Positions 23,487 through 36,475 of a stretch of DNA of 64,000 nucleotides are shown here, in pieces. This DNA is from Klebsormidium nitens. Lineage: Eukaryota > Streptophyta > Klebsormidiophyceae > Klebsormidiales > Klebsormidiaceae. The stretch covers positions 1 through 64,000 of the forward strand of contig DF237081.1 of the NCBI GenBank assembly GCA_000708835.1, written 5' to 3'. A program made the position numbers and the translations under genes. Numbering within the stretch: the first letter of the stretch is position 1; each line of letters begins with the position of its first letter. The notes below the pieces were generated by a model that worked only from the letters and a program-made list of their open reading frames with translations, ran no database searches and was not told where the DNA came from.

Positions 23487-25380
23487 CTTCAAAGCCTTAC
23501 TAAACGATTTTTAAATGAAAGCTGTTACAGAGCTAATCATGTCGACGTAGTACTGAGATACTGCGCTATCCTGGAGACTCTGATGCGGAACTGTATGGAG
23601 TCCAGGTGCAAGCCTCTGACTAGAGCCCCACTGTAGCGCGGTGCGTGGTGCTTTTGACACGTGTCATTGTCAGTGTGCATGCCACCAGCCGCGTATCCTG
23701 CCATCAACGTTGACGTCACCGTGGCACTGCATCGGATCGCGTAGGAAGCGCAAAGAATTCGTATGAAGTTCTTTCTTTGTACCAGGCCCGTGTTGATACA
23801 AGTAGCATGTACGTCGTTTGCATAAGGCATAAGGATCTGGCAGCTGCGCAATCAAATGCGTATTACCTGTGTCACAAGCAAAAGCCAAACTCACCATAAG
23901 CTTGAGGTGACGTGACATTTACGGGCCAGAATCATCTGTCCTCCAAGATCGACTCAGAGTCACTCTTCCTTATAAAGCTAGCTCAGAAATGCGAACGTAA
24001 TATTTGGGCCGAAAGAACGCATGCGTGTTTCGAGTTTCCCTACCAATATTTTTATCAAAAGCAGTTGTCCGCTGATAAGTTGAGCTTACGGCCTCTCCAA
24101 ACATTGATCTAGTTTGCTTGCAAGTAGCATGCCAGAGCTGTTCAGTTGACATCCTGACGTGTACATATTATTCAATCTTAATGGCTATATACTGTCGAAA
24201 CAATCCACAAGTTCACGGTTGCATCTATCTACAAAGCACAGGCTTCACTAAATTATACCACCGACAAAGCTGGTGTGTAGATGTTGACTGATCCTTCCCA
24301 AACGTACACTTTTGACTACCTTTATGTTCCGTTTGATCGATTGACGTCGACACAATATTGATGCAACCGCTATCGTTTCTCACATATTGTATATCTCTAC
24401 GAAAGGACCAGAAGGACTGTCGCACCACAACCAACTGAGGCGTACTCAGAACGGACGTTGACTGAATGATCAGACTGTTCAAGCTTTCTCTCTCTCATCC
24501 ACGCGCAAGCGCCGTATGCGTGCAGTATCAAGGCTACTCTACACAGCGTCTGGAATGGAATTTGCCATAGACTCGCCCATTGCCGTTTTAACACCTCAGG
24601 TCAAGTCGCTATTCTAGAGCCTGTAGTGGGTCGCCTGATGCAACCCAAAAATTTCTGTCAAACATTGCTCGGCCCACTCCTCGCTGCGACCCTAGCCTTT
24701 AACTCCTTCCTCAAGATCCTGCCCGCCGCCGACTTTGGCATCTCTCGACGCACTTGGATAAATCTTGAAAGCGCAAAAACCTCTGAAATCGGCGTTCCGT
24801 CCAAAAGTGATGGTGCCCATTGAAAATTCCTCTTGTTCCTCTGTCAAAGTTTGTTGGGAATGTTCCAAACAGGTCTTTGCTCGTCGAATGACTTAAGTTC
24901 CCCCCTTGCTCATTCCAAAAAAATTGGTCAAACGGTCCCCGGACGCCGGTACGTAAAAGTGCCCGCTGCTCCATGAAACGCCCCAGAAAGCAATGGTTTT
25001 GAGCATGTCGTGGCATGTAGACAGAGTTCCTCATTTCTGCCGACTAGAGCTTCATATATAGCAATTCATGTGTCCTTGCTTTAAAGCGAAAGACGAATCT
25101 CAAAAAGATAAAGCCAGCTGGCAAGCTCGAGATATGAATGAAGAAATGAAGACGTCTTCATGATTCTCAGCTACGGACAATAGGGTTTTTGAATCTCCGA
25201 ACAGGGTTAACTCAGGCGTCAGGGGGACCCCCCTGCAAAAAGCCCCGCGCCTTCAGCGCGCTCGTGCGCGCACGGCATTTGATCTGATTCGGCCAAGGTG
25301 GAGGGGCCATTCTGCGCACATTGTCATAATGATACACCCGGCCACGCACATCAGCAACAGCACGACGCCAGTTGGACGCC
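23487..25380. other. Intergenic, no supported gene
   Basis: No coding or RNA gene is recognised. A palindromic GACACGTGTC (G-box core) lies at about 23655. The last few hundred bases precede the start of the RRM gene. Confidence 0.4.
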
Positions 25381-28300
25381 ATGGCGCTGCACGCCTTGGG
25401 CAGGAAGCACTCCCTGCAGCTTCTAGAGCTCCCCTTCAGACCATTCTTGTGCCGCCTGCTGGAGGCAAAGGCTTTGCAAACTGCAGGGCCAAGCGTGCCC
25501 AGCCATGTTAGGACTGCTCACCAAGGGACGGCTGTGTTCCATGATGCTGGTAGCAGTGTCAAGAAAGGACATATTGTGGAGTTTCTAGCAGAAGATGTTG
25601 TTGAGGCTGAGGGCTTGAGCCGAGATGGGAACTCATGCGAAGGGGAGTTGGGATATGCACGGACTGCGTCGGGGGCGGAGGCATCGTGCTCGCAGAGTGT
25701 GGCGCCGAAGCTTGCATCAGAAACTTTGCTTAGTACTTTAAATTACAGGAAGACAGATGCTTCTCTGTGCTTCAGAAGTATACGTTCACCATTACCAACT
25801 GGTGGTGGGACATGTGGGATGACATCAGCGCCGCATCTGGGGTCTTTTCAAAGTCGGCTGGGGTCAGCAAGAGCTTACAACATGGAACAGTGGGCAAACG
25901 AGGAGACTGCTGGCGTGCAGAGCCGACAGGCGGAAGGTTGGTCTCCACTCTCTGCTGCTTTCAGCATTAGGCCTACGCACTGAAGGTGGACGACCAACGA
26001 TGGCAAGCAGCAAGGTGGCTTTCAGGTTGTAACATTTTCAGAAGGAGCATCTGCACTTGATATTACCACTCATCGTGCTTGTTACTTTGGACTAGTTTGT
26101 GCTAAAACTGGACAGCGAATTGTTCTGCTCCTTGCAAACTCAGAAAGAAAGGTGTGATCAGTCTTGGAAAATGACGTAAGAATCCAGGAACAATGTCGGT
26201 AGATATAAACCACCGTTTTGATGTGGTGTTAAGCAAAATGGTGTGGCACGAGAAGTCCAACACATCTCAGCAACTTTAGCAACTGTGGCTTGATGCTGCC
26301 GACTCTACTCGTTTGTGCTTGAGCTTGTCAGGTTTCAGTTTCTTTGGGTCATTATTCCAAAACTTAAGGTCATTATTCGAAAATGAAACTCAGGAAGCCT
26401 TTCCCTGATTCCCTGACATACAATCGTGTGCCTTAATTCACATGATTGGAAGTCAGAGCCTGCAATTTGTATCTCTTGGTGGAGCTGCCCTGATGAGTGA
26501 GTGGATCTTCGAGTTGACCGCACGTGGCATTCAGTGCGAAGAGGCATTGACCAGTCACTGCTCTGACCCTGGCGCAGAGATCTGGCATGGCTTTGTGCGC
26601 GTCATATCTTTCAAGCATCTACGTCAAAGTCATTGAACAAGTATCTTCGGCTTGGTCCCAGCATACTCTTCAGCTTCGTTCTGCACTACAGGGGTTATGT
26701 GAACCCTCCTGCTTCTCTTCAGAATCCTTTCACCATCCTTTTTACAAACGAGCCTCTAGCGGCGTTCATATTAGAGAGAAAGCTGACCAACACTGGCTTT
26801 CTCAATCTTAACCTGGCGCCAAAGCTGACCAAGCAATCCTTCAGGTGCGCGCTGGCTTTGGTCTCAGAACTCAGACCAGCCCCAAGTAGCTCAAAAGGAG
26901 CAGATTGCTGACATCATATAGCTCATGCACTCACTGTGTGCAGGCACATGCGCATACCTCAAGGGTGCCCCACACAACGCTCTTGCTGGCGACATGGCTC
27001 GGTACTTTGCAGAGTTCAACGTGGATGAGAGCAAGGTGCATCCAGTGTACGAGGAAAACTTCCGACCACACGGCTGGTGATTTTCTCCCTCCTCTAGTTC
27101 TTTGTCCGTTTTTTCTGGTTGGCGAGCATGCCTTAAGTGGTGGTGCCAATAAGAAATGACTTAGATGAGGCAACGGAGAGCAGTCATTTGCATTCTGGTG
27201 CACTTCTGGAGATAGGGGCAGAACCGCACCGTCTCTCTATGTCAATCGTCGGAAAAAGGACAAACAGAATGTTTGGGATTGGGTGGCGAGAAATGCACCA
27301 ATGGTGTCGTCGTCTCTTCCCCTTGCATGGTGGACATTCATACGGTTTTTCAAACCCCTTTCTCCTCCTTCTGTCGACTCCTACGGTGACATGTCTTGAC
27401 ATCCAATCATCTGTGGTCTAGAACTCAAAAGCATTGTCTGCATTTCCTTCTCCTTTTCTGCCCTTCACTCTGAAGGAGAGGTCCCGCTCCAAGCAGACGA
27501 ATGCTGGCCTTCAAAACCCCCTGCTCACTGTTCAATTGCACAATTGGCTGAAACGACCTGATCTTTGATGGGAGCCCTTTGGCATACCATTCACTTTCTG
27601 TCAGCTACATTCTGCGAGCAACGGACCCTGCTAGAATGCGCACCTCTCATGAAGGAACCATTCAATGCTTTTTTGAGGGTCCACATTGCTCCGCTGAATG
27701 TTCTCATAGGGCAAATAAGTCGACAATTGCCTAATGTCGAAGCCTTGTGCACGCAGGTACATTGAGTTCCCGTCCCAACAAGACTTCCTGAACGCTGATC
27801 GGAAGACGTACGATCAAACCCTAGGAGCCAGGGCCGTCCGATTGGAACCGGTAAGGCGCTGACCGTGACACGTCAGCCTCTGTCGGACCGTGCAGCCAAG
27901 AGGCAAGGCGTGCTGTTTATTCTGTTCAAACGGGGATTGCGGTTTTTTGCAGACCTTGGAAGCTGTGTTATACTTCTCGTGCGGTGAGACCTCCGCACAC
28001 TTTGGTGCCAGTCGTGACACTTTCGGCCGCATGAGGAATCTGCGGCAAAGAAGCGGAACGAGGGCGTTTTATCTTGGTTTCGATGCCGGTTAAATGGGCG
28101 GCGCTTGTCGTGACCGGTACGCAAGCCGCTGTATGAATCCTAATCCAAGAGCCGAACACGCATCTTTACTTTCCCTTCAGTCAAGAATCTGGTTGTACAT
28201 CAGAGCTTAGGCGGCTAGACCGGATTGAGTGTCATTCATCTCGTATCAACTCTGGAATTCTCCCATTTCTTTGACTGACGGAAGTTATCCTACTCCGCTT

Positions 28301-30237
28301 GCGGTGCAAACTTACATAATCTTTCTGGGTCCTGACACCAACACCCTAGTTGTGTCCTACGCAGAGGTCGCGGCAGTACATGGAGGAGAACATCAGACGA
28401 GACGAGATGCAGAGATGGAGGGGGAAAGCGGTGAGAAGCGCTGACCTCGGCCTGTGGGTTTTTCCATCCAGCGCGTCAGTCGGCACACCAGGACGATTTC
28501 AAATTCGATCAAAGTGGGATCTGCTCCTTTAAAGCGGTCACCTGCTACCTCGGATCCTCTGTCTAGATCAGTATTGTATCACGACGTATTGCTCCTTGGC
28601 GCCTTCACATTTGGCTTCAGCCAGAAGAGCGGTGGGGTCCAGCTGCCAGACGAGATGGTTGTTCGTTGCTGGGTGGTTCGTCTCTTCGGGCCTAGTCGGA
28701 AAACGAGCCAGAAGCGATCTCTCTCTTATTTCTCTTTCTGTCAGACCGTCCGCTTTTCTTCTCTGCGGTCCGTGACTTGGAAATGTAGTGATTGGAAACC
28801 ACAGAAAGCAGTCTGTATTTCAAACCTCTCAGCAATCCCAGATTCGCAAATGTTTTCGACAGACTTTGTGGATTGCTATCACTTTGTCGAGCTTTTCAAC
28901 TACTGCTGGCACCTTCACATTCCATGAATGCTCGTTTCTGCGCTTGATGCTCTGCAGGATTTGTCCAGGTAGTCGTCGAACCATGCACTGCATATCTTCG
29001 TTTCGCATTCATTCCCGTTGAAATTCTGGATGCATATTCCAGAGCAAGAACTTCGTCTCCGACTCTGTACAGATTGGATACTGTCTCCATACAGGTGGTC
29101 ATTTCGCATCTGCCGCCCGATGCGGACGAGGAAGCGCTGGAGCGTTTCTTCCACGGGTACTCTATCGCCGGCAACGGGATCAAAATTTTCAGACAGTGAG
29201 CGATTCAGCCGCCGCGCTTCGACCTTGGAGAAACTTCGCTCCCGTAAAATTCGTCTCGAAGGGTTCTACCGTGGAAGTTTGCGTAGCATCCCGAACCGTT
29301 GGATTGGGCGCGTCTGTCAACCGTACGGTCAAGATTGATGCAATGGCTTTGAGCTTGCGACCTGTATGAGAAGGCTCCTTGTAGACAGTGCTCTCAGTAT
29401 TCTTTAGTGTTTATGGGATAGTAGTTTACCTAAGATCGAGAGATTGAGAGGAAGTTGAGCCTGCTGTAAATGAACGTCTCCTCATGGTAGTCTTTCTTGA
29501 ATCTGATTAGAAAAAGGAGGTGATCTGCTATCGGGAAACCACTATTTGATGCTGGCAGCGGGAGTCGTTGCAAGTGTGCCAATCGGTCTCCTTCGTACCC
29601 GGATCTTCCATAGCCGGTCTACGGTCCAATTTATTGCTCTCATCTAAGTTGACATTCACTGATACGGCGTCCCTGGCCGTTGTTGGCCGTCGTAAGATGT
29701 TAAGCAGGGTCCAGGAAGGATAAAGCTTCCACCTTTCGTGAGCGAGGGTCTTTTCGGCACTCTTCTTAAGCCTTTTGCTTTCCTCCCAAATTCTTGACTT
29801 CTTTTGAGTCAATTTTGCTGATCCTGATTTGCTTGAGTAACCTCCAACTTGATGACAAGCCTATATTGGAGGCTGCGCATTTTTGAGAGATTGACCTGAT
29901 TACTCCCACCCCCCGAACTCGAATAGAATTTGCTTTGCTTTTGTGCTTGTTTTTTTCAATTTTAAATCATACAAATGCTGATAGAGAGTCGAAACAATAT
30001 CAAATCGGAAAGTAAGAATAAAATGATGCTCCAAGCGACTCTTTCTTGGATGAACTTCTTTTATTTCGGAACTGCAGTACGCTGGACCGTAAGCCCCACG
30101 AACATGACCAGGAGCCTCACCTAGAGGTTCGAGCGGTCGTCAAGTTCACAACGGGCCTGGAAGCGATGCGCGCGTGGCGGGAGAAGCACCTCGACATCGT
30201 TAGGAGGAGGAGCGTTCGTCTCACCCTTGTAAAATGA
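25381..30237 (+). CDS. Two-RRM RNA-binding protein, possibly organellar
   Basis: Six exons join in phase to 369 residues: 25381-25936, 26944-27076, 27757-27850, 28365-28430, 29095-29195, 30078-30237. The N-terminus is rich in Leu, Arg, Ser and Ala with few acids, resembling an organelle targeting sequence. RRM1 (about 187-261) starts Cys-Ala-Tyr-Leu-Lys-Gly and has the RNP1-like Gly-Trp-Tyr-Ile-Glu-Phe across an exon junction, ending Gly-Ala-Arg-Ala-Val-Arg-Leu. RRM2 (about 284-369) starts with RNP2-like Val-Val-Ile-Ser-His-Leu-Pro, has Val-Arg-Ala-Val-Val-Lys-Phe as RNP1 and ends at the C-terminus. The divergent motifs recall hnRNP H/F-type RRMs. The four later introns are firm; the 1-kb first intron uses a weak donor (AAG then GTTGGT), so the end of exon 1 is the uncertain part. 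Confidence 0.7.
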
Positions 30238-30694
30238 GCAGCGGGGTCGCGGGAGGGTAATGAGAGCCCGTATAGGCGGACGGTGCGCTGCTCAAAGCTG
30301 AAGGGTTATGAAGACTTTCCGAAGATATGGGTCAAAGCGTGTGCAAGAAGTCAGCAAGTCGCTCTGTTTTGAACGAGTCGTCCAGTGGGAATGGATAGAA
30401 ATACGTAGGCGCTTCGTTCAGCTATGTGTACATTTGAGGTCATTGTGCGATACACACATTAGTACGTGCTTTCAAAAGGCCTTCGCCCCACCAAACCTGG
30501 GACCTGAGATGCTCGTACAATCTTCAAAGACTCTGGGAGAACCACGAGCTATCACGGACTCAATTGTGACAATCAAGCAACGAGAAGAGGATCTCGTCCT
30601 GCAAAACTTCGGACTGTAGACCGATGGTAGAGTGATTGAGAGTGCATATGGTTGTCTGGCACTGTTGCCTGTTGTAATCTGAGTTGGCAGCCGG
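30238..30694. other. 3' flank of the RRM gene
   Basis: This holds the probable 3' UTR of the RRM gene. I see nothing else supported. Confidence 0.4.
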
Positions 30695-30840
30695 CCCAGC
30701 GCTCGCGGACGCTGCGTCCGCGAGCGCACATGACAGGTGCGGCCCCAATTGCCAGGCGCGCGGCTGCTGCGTCCATGCAACGAGTGCGCGCGGCCTGGCC
30801 GGCGCGGGCGGCCCTGCTGGTTTGTCATGTGCGTCTGCGT
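30695..30840. repeat. GC-rich foldback element with nested inverted repeats
   Basis: A perfect 13-bp palindrome with a one-base centre lies at 30700-30726 (CGCTCGCGGACGC and its complement). An outer pair, CGCACATGACA at about 30725 and TGTCATGTGCG at about 30824, encloses a further imperfect GCCAGG-CGCGC / GCGCGCGGCCTGGC pair. The whole could fold into a branched hairpin. A short TA run follows at about 30847. Confidence 0.75.
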
Positions 30841-32440
30841 TCGCTAGTATATATATAAGACGCCTGAATGATTTCGCTTATGTTCAATCCATGAGCCGCT
30901 GAGCGGATCGAGCGTATGAGGGCGGTGTCGATGTACATACTCCGTGAAGCTAGACGCCAGGTAATCTGATTCGCAAGCTAGCCGCTAAAACGCTGTGTGT
31001 ATGCGCGACTCGATTGTACCAGTGAATGCATCTCATGAAAGTTACTGGACCGCGCGCCACTTACGTATGTGTCGGCCTACCGGTAAGCTGCATTCACGCT
31101 CATGCAGGCCCATGCGATTGGACCGCGCGCCGAGCTACTTCTACTCAGTAACTCGAGACTGTCAGACAACCAATTGCTCTCTCAAAGTAAGATTAGAGGC
31201 ACGCTTTTGATGATGATACATGCAATCTCCTCTCACAAGCCGGCCGCTCGGAGCTTCAGACACGTAGCAGCCCATGATGCACTCCGTGAACCATCCTCAT
31301 CATAAGCGTGATTGCCACCTGTGGTTCCGGTGTGAATGTAGATGATAACATCTCAGACATCATAACTTGCACAGCATTTCGCTGAGCTTCAGAATCGTCC
31401 GTCATACACAAGGTTAGCCAGTCGAGTCTACAAAGTTCTACGTGCCGCCCGGACTCTGACAGAAAACTATAAACTAAGTGCCTTCAAATACAATCAGACT
31501 CTCAATCGGGCTGGACGGTCCAGAAAGGGCATAAAGCCCTACGAAAGTAGGCAGTAACGACAGGGAGCAAATCTAAAGTTGATCTCTTCCAGTCTGTCTA
31601 TGCTTGGACATCCAACAAGGACACCATCTTAAGGAACTCAAGCGTGGAAAGGGACAAGCTTGCTTAATCGGGATGGGTCTTGATATCCGGGTGGTTTCCG
31701 CCCCTGGAAAGCCAATCCGGATCCTCGTAGCCAGCACGGAATACGTGGTAGATGATTTTGAAAGGAGCCACTGCAAAGCAGAAGAGCTTAGTTAGAGACT
31801 ACAAAGGGCACCTAATCTGGCAAATGATGCTGAAATTTATCAGTAGGCAGATTGTTGCCGACTCGTTATATTGATCAAGGCTAAGCCAAGTGAGCTTCGA
31901 GTCTTGCGCCGCAGCCGAACCTTCTCAACAAACTTCGCAGTCAGCGGTCTTCTGAACAAGAAATGCGAGCAGCAACATTCTGATGGAAGCAAGGCAGGCC
32001 AGTGAACAATTTGCTGCAAAAGCTGATTCGGCCAAAATGAACCCCCGCCGGATCTTCTTCCAGCTAAAACAGTTCGGCACAGAACTAAAACTCGATGCCA
32101 AGTTGGCAATCCTGCAGCTCGCGCGTCGTTGGTCTGAAATAGACGAATTCAGACGGAAAAAGGGACTTTGCCATGCATGTTTCGAACCCCGCTTCTCCGT
32201 CTAACATGTAGGATATATTTCTTGTTTTTCCATATGTTATCATTGACATGGTAACAGCTTAACCCGAGAGTAAAGGCGCATGCAACAGAATGATAACGCC
32301 AATCGCAGAGATGGTCGTAGGACATCGATCCATGGCTTCACCGCGGAATGCTTCCGCCTTTGTTGGAAAACCGAAGGCTATCCTAAAGCAATTCATCTGA
32401 CCAGAGCTACGGAGAATTCACTTTAGCTTCTGCCGCATCG
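30841..32440. other. Intergenic, one doubtful short ORF
   Basis: A GGACCGCGCGCC-like motif occurs at about 31047 and again near 31120. A plus-strand ATG frame at 31983-32204 is Lys/Arg/Glu-rich but has no recognisable domain or splice context. Nothing firm is present. Confidence 0.35.
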
Positions 32441-33808
32441 TCAAACAATGTCCTGACCTGCTGATGCAGTATAAGAAGCGCCATCATGTATCACCCCTTC
32501 ACAAGCCACCCCAAGTCGCATCAGTTGCATTCTATATTGAACCTCTCCAGAAAACTCACTGAGGCCGAATTGTCGCTCAATGTCTTTGACTTGATCGTTG
32601 AACTGTATAAACTGCTTCCGTGCAGCCCTCTCCTCAGCCTTGGCTGCCTCCAGAGCACCTTCCGGAAGCAAACCCGACCCCTTCTTACCTTTGAAACGAA
32701 GCGGGAAACACGCTAATCAGCTCAGATCTACTATCTCACAATCTCAGGTTTATTGAAGCAACTAGGAAGGGTTAACAAAACCTCGCCTTCGGGGGTTGCC
32801 ATGATAAGAATAAGAGTTCATTGTAGGTAAAGGAAGCTCCAGGTATAGTAAGCTAACCAGCCTGGGACCGGTGGGGTTAGTCTGGGGGTTTAGGGTGGGT
32901 ACGGGTGCGGAGCGGGTGATCTGGTTCTCAGCGTTCGAGTAGGAGCTTACTTTCCCTGAAGCTTACTCTACATCAATTGAAGAGACATAGATAACAGGTG
33001 GTAACGAAGCTTCGCTTTTTGAGGCAATGTTGATAGGTCTGTTGAAAGGTACTCAGGCAGGGCGATGACAAGCAGGGTGGGTTTAAGACATCACGGCCAT
33101 ACGGAAGGCCGTTGCACCTGAAGGATGACCCATTGCGGCCGCATTGCGGACGCTTAGGGTGGCGACTAAGACAACAGCAGATGATTCTATGAGCATAACG
33201 CGCAGGAGTCCTGCAGAACTGAGCGTTTGGGCGATAAGCAGAGAGGAGCTGGTAATGCAATGAATGAGTGATGACTCAGCTCGAGCAGGACCACATGAAC
33301 ATAATAATGACAACCTGTAGAAAAATATGCGGGTCCACTAGTTGAGTTCCGGGTTTGTTCAAAGTAGCAAAAGATTTCAACACTGTTTCAGTCAAAAGCC
33401 TGACTTCAGAAGCCTCCTCAGATTCCATGACATGGGGGGTCTCCTCTTGATTCGTTGAAACTCAGCATATTTGCATTCAGCTTACACATGCCAATGGGTG
33501 TTGCTCATTCTGTGGTAAAAGCACCTGCCAGTAGCCCCCATTTCGCCCCAGAAGTATTCTTAAAGTGGATAGGTCACAATCACCAGCTGCTTTATTAGCT
33601 GCACCCATTGGCTCATGCAACAGAAGGAAAGCTTTGTAAGAGACATTTGATAGGTCTCATTGCTGTATTGTTGACAGTGAAGGGTATTCAAGCGGCGGTA
33701 TCACTCACGTGCTTTTGTCTCCAACAGCTTTCGCCGCTCCACAGCCGTGTTTTGACGCCTCCATGCAGAACAGAGTCTCCTCAGCTGATCTTCATAGTCC
33801 GTTTCCAT
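32441..33808 (-). CDS. Small coiled-coil protein (about 81 aa), unidentified
   Basis: Three coding exons join in phase: 33808-33709, 32688-32560, 32457-32441. The first coding exon begins just after an acceptor (TTTGCAG at about 33815), implying a non-coding 5' exon. The protein starts Met-Glu-Thr-Asp-Tyr-Glu-Asp-Gln-Leu and is highly charged. An Ala/Glu/Lys/Arg-rich helix with heptad-like spacing is expected to form a coiled coil. No signal peptide or membrane segment is seen and I cannot assign a family. The last exon is only five codons and depends on one acceptor choice (CAGCAG then GTCAGG), so the C-terminus may be wrong. Confidence 0.45.
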
Positions 33809-33814
33809 TATGAC

Positions 33815-34661
33815 CTGCAAAAGGTAATAAGTGCTACCCTTCAGAGCAGTACAGGGCTTTCAATTCCAAGTGCACGGAGACTCTGAACCTTATTGCTGTT
33901 TGTCTGCCAAAGTGCCATTGGACGTAAGTAGTGGGGGCTCAAAGCGTTTGCCAGCTTGGCAGCAACTCACACCAAAAAGGTCAAGTTTCAAACCAAATGC
34001 CAGCCAGACCTTTTCGTCCTGGCCAGGCTCTGCTGACCACCAGCCTTCTCAGGAACGCACTTCTACGCACTCCTACTTTACTCAGCACATTGCGAGCATA
34101 GATCAGCTGACACAATAAGCACATGAGACGGACTCTAGCAATCTGTCTGCCGAATGACACAAAGCTTTTAGCTTCTTGAAGCAGTGCTGAAAACCTCTTC
34201 GTGCAGGTCACTATTATGCAGAGGCAAGAAGCTCAGAGGTCTCAAATGCTTGCAGGTCAGTCAGAAACTGGGTTTGTTCAGAAAGTTTTGCACCATACCT
34301 TGTTCTCATCTTCATGTACTGCTCTTCAATCTACTACCTATGTAGGTACCTATAGCACTGTAACTTGATCAGCGGGCCGGCGCTTTTCGTCATTGACAAG
34401 TGCACAGCTTTACTCAGCTTTACTAAGAGACAAACATGATCCAGCGGTCTGCAGCACCAATGCAACGAAACAGCGCACATATCATCAAATGCAATCAGTC
34501 GTTTGAAGGAGTCCGGGATCCCTCGCAAACTTAAAAGTGACACGTGGCACTGCATTGGTCAGCCGAACGCTGCTGGTACTGCCAACTGGCACTAGGACAT
34601 AATGCACGTCAATCATTTTAACGTACATACGTTTAGAATCCGGCGGAATGCGATTAGAACC
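33815..34661. other. Intergenic / 5' region of the small coiled-coil gene
   Basis: No coding sequence is supported. It likely contains the untranslated first exon and promoter of the minus-strand coiled-coil gene. A GACACGTGGC G-box-like element occurs at about 34540. Confidence 0.4.
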
Positions 34662-34758
34662 GTTCCAGTGGCCTAATGGATAAGGCGGTTGACTTCTATG
34701 TCACCGCGCGTGTCATGATGACATCAACAGATTGTGGGTTCGAGTCCCACCTGGAATA
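34662..34758 (+). tRNA. tRNA-Arg (UCU anticodon) with 24-nt intron
   Basis: The acceptor stem GTTCCAG pairs with CTGGAAT (one G-T wobble at the end), followed by discriminator A. The D arm has GGCC...GGC with an AATGGAT-type loop. The anticodon stem GTTGA/TCAAC encloses the loop C-T-TCT-A-[intron]-A, with anticodon TCT at 34695-34697. The intron at 34699-34722 sits at the canonical position after base 37, and its ends (TGTCA near the 5' side, TGACA near the 3' side) can pair. The T arm TGTGGGTTCGAGTCCCAC is standard. No CCA is encoded, as expected for a nuclear gene. Confidence 0.92.
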
Positions 34759-34761
34759 CCC

Positions 34762-34766
34762 TTTTT
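34762..34766 (+). terminator. Pol III T-run terminator of tRNA-Arg
   Basis: Five consecutive T residues begin four bases after the discriminator base, a normal RNA polymerase III termination signal. Confidence 0.85.
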
Positions 34767-36475
34767 GGCACTGGCAGGCTTCAGGCATGGCTCACAAGAG
34801 TCACGATACTACGGACGTGCACTAACGAGCTCACCTTGCGCGCGTTGCAGAGGCTGCTAAGGCAGCCAAGTACGCCGATCATTCGCCTGACGACATCCCT
34901 GCAGCCATAGAGACCTTTGGCTGTTTTGGCGGCCCATTCGACCGGCTCCTCCACATGTGCGCCCAATGTGGCAGCAGCTTTGCGAGTTAGTGATGAGAGT
35001 CAGGTTGGAGACGCGGCTTCTCGTCTGCTGCGTTATCACCGTCAGCGCATCTCCCCCGCATCTCAGTTCTACAGTGCAGCCAGGCCAGAGCCGTTCATCA
35101 TCGATCAGCTCCTGCAATTCAGAGCACGCTAGGTGCGCGGCCTCTGGCGATGACTGGTTTCGTTAGTCGCATTGATTTGTTCACGACTGCTGGAGCAAGG
35201 CATAGCAGTGAGGAGTGACATTTGAGGTGCTGTGGCACTCACATGCGACTTTGAGTTGGCTTGGCCAACGACCATTGTTCAGATTGATATTGTTATTGCC
35301 TCGGACTACAACAACCACGCACATCACCGCCGTGTAGAAAACTCAATGCTTCAAATGTGTTGCGGACAAATTGCTACCCTATGAATGAATGAATGAATGA
35401 ATGACGCAAGGCACAAATGGTGCCGTTATCGAGCTCGAGCGGGCACTGGTCTTCTAGTGTAGTGCTCAAGGGATGTTGCACAACAAACGGGCCGTACCGG
35501 CCAGAAGATATAGCCGCCTGGCGCGCACCTATCCTTCCCATGTGGACTCTTAACCACTCAGTGCACTAAGGCGGTAGTTCTGCAATCATTGAACCGACAG
35601 CCCAACACTGACTAACAAAAAATATGCATGTGCATGCATGCACGTGTACAACTTCAGACTGAGCGGCTATACTATTAGATATAGTGACCCGTTCCAACCG
35701 TTGAACAAGAACTAAATTAAGGACCATGATGGTCGATGCTTGTAGATCTTTAATCAGGCCCGGCCGGGGTATACCTTCTATGTACTTGTTGACCGTCGTG
35801 ATTTAAACTTGTACGGAGCTTTAATGATAGTAAGCTGTTCGGTAGCGTCGAAAGATACTTCGCAATGCTGCTAGCCTGGAGCCGTCCGCTCTGTGGTAAT
35901 CCAATTAATGACTAGTATTCTCAGGCCGGCCGCCTTAACTCAACCACGCTCAGGAGCTTCAGTAAGTATGACTAAAGGCGTTGGGAGAAAAGAGATATCG
36001 ATTATGGTCAGCCACACGCTTTGGTCACCCACGCGTACTAATACGAAGATCGGTCAGATCCGGCATCACAGAAGGAACGTGCGCGTCATCATCATGATGA
36101 TATCATTGACGGTAGATTTCTTCTTAACGTGGTCATACCTGATTGCAATTGCATAATAATGATAGCCTAAGGAACTCTAGAGACATTTGTATAGGGTTTG
36201 TGATAGATGCAGCTTGGGAAGGTTTCGGGATCCGGTACCATTACTAAGACTCAGTCATGCTGTGCCGATCACAACTGTCCTCGTTAAATGGCTAAAGCCA
36301 TCATTGGTGGATAGATGAATGAGATTACCGAGACTCCAATGCTGCAAACCAACCTCAGAGATTGCGATGCGCACTACTATTAATTCGAGGCAATCTCATA
36401 CCGGGCTTGCAAGGCATGTCAAAGAGCGTCTACAAAACATTGAGCAAGGAATCCAACAAAACCCCCACAATTGCC
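34767..36475. other. Intergenic with a small microsatellite
   Basis: No gene is recognised. An (ATGA)6 microsatellite lies at 35381-35404, and a TGCATG-rich patch at about 35622-35642. Confidence 0.45.
35381..35404. repeat. (ATGA)6 microsatellite
   Basis: Six perfect tandem copies of ATGA. Confidence 0.97.

Noticed and set aside
25767-25970. Tryptophan-rich plus-strand frame (Asn-Trp-Trp-Trp-Asp-Met-Trp) that looked like a membrane-protein exon
   Set aside because: The frame that overlaps it continues from the RRM gene's first ATG and allows a phase-correct join to RRM1; the Trp run comes from a TGG repeat in the other frame.
26587-26911. Two overlapping frames that resembled a hydrophobic exon
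   Set aside because: They lie in the 1-kb first intron of the RRM gene, lack a good acceptor, and neither gives a recognisable domain.
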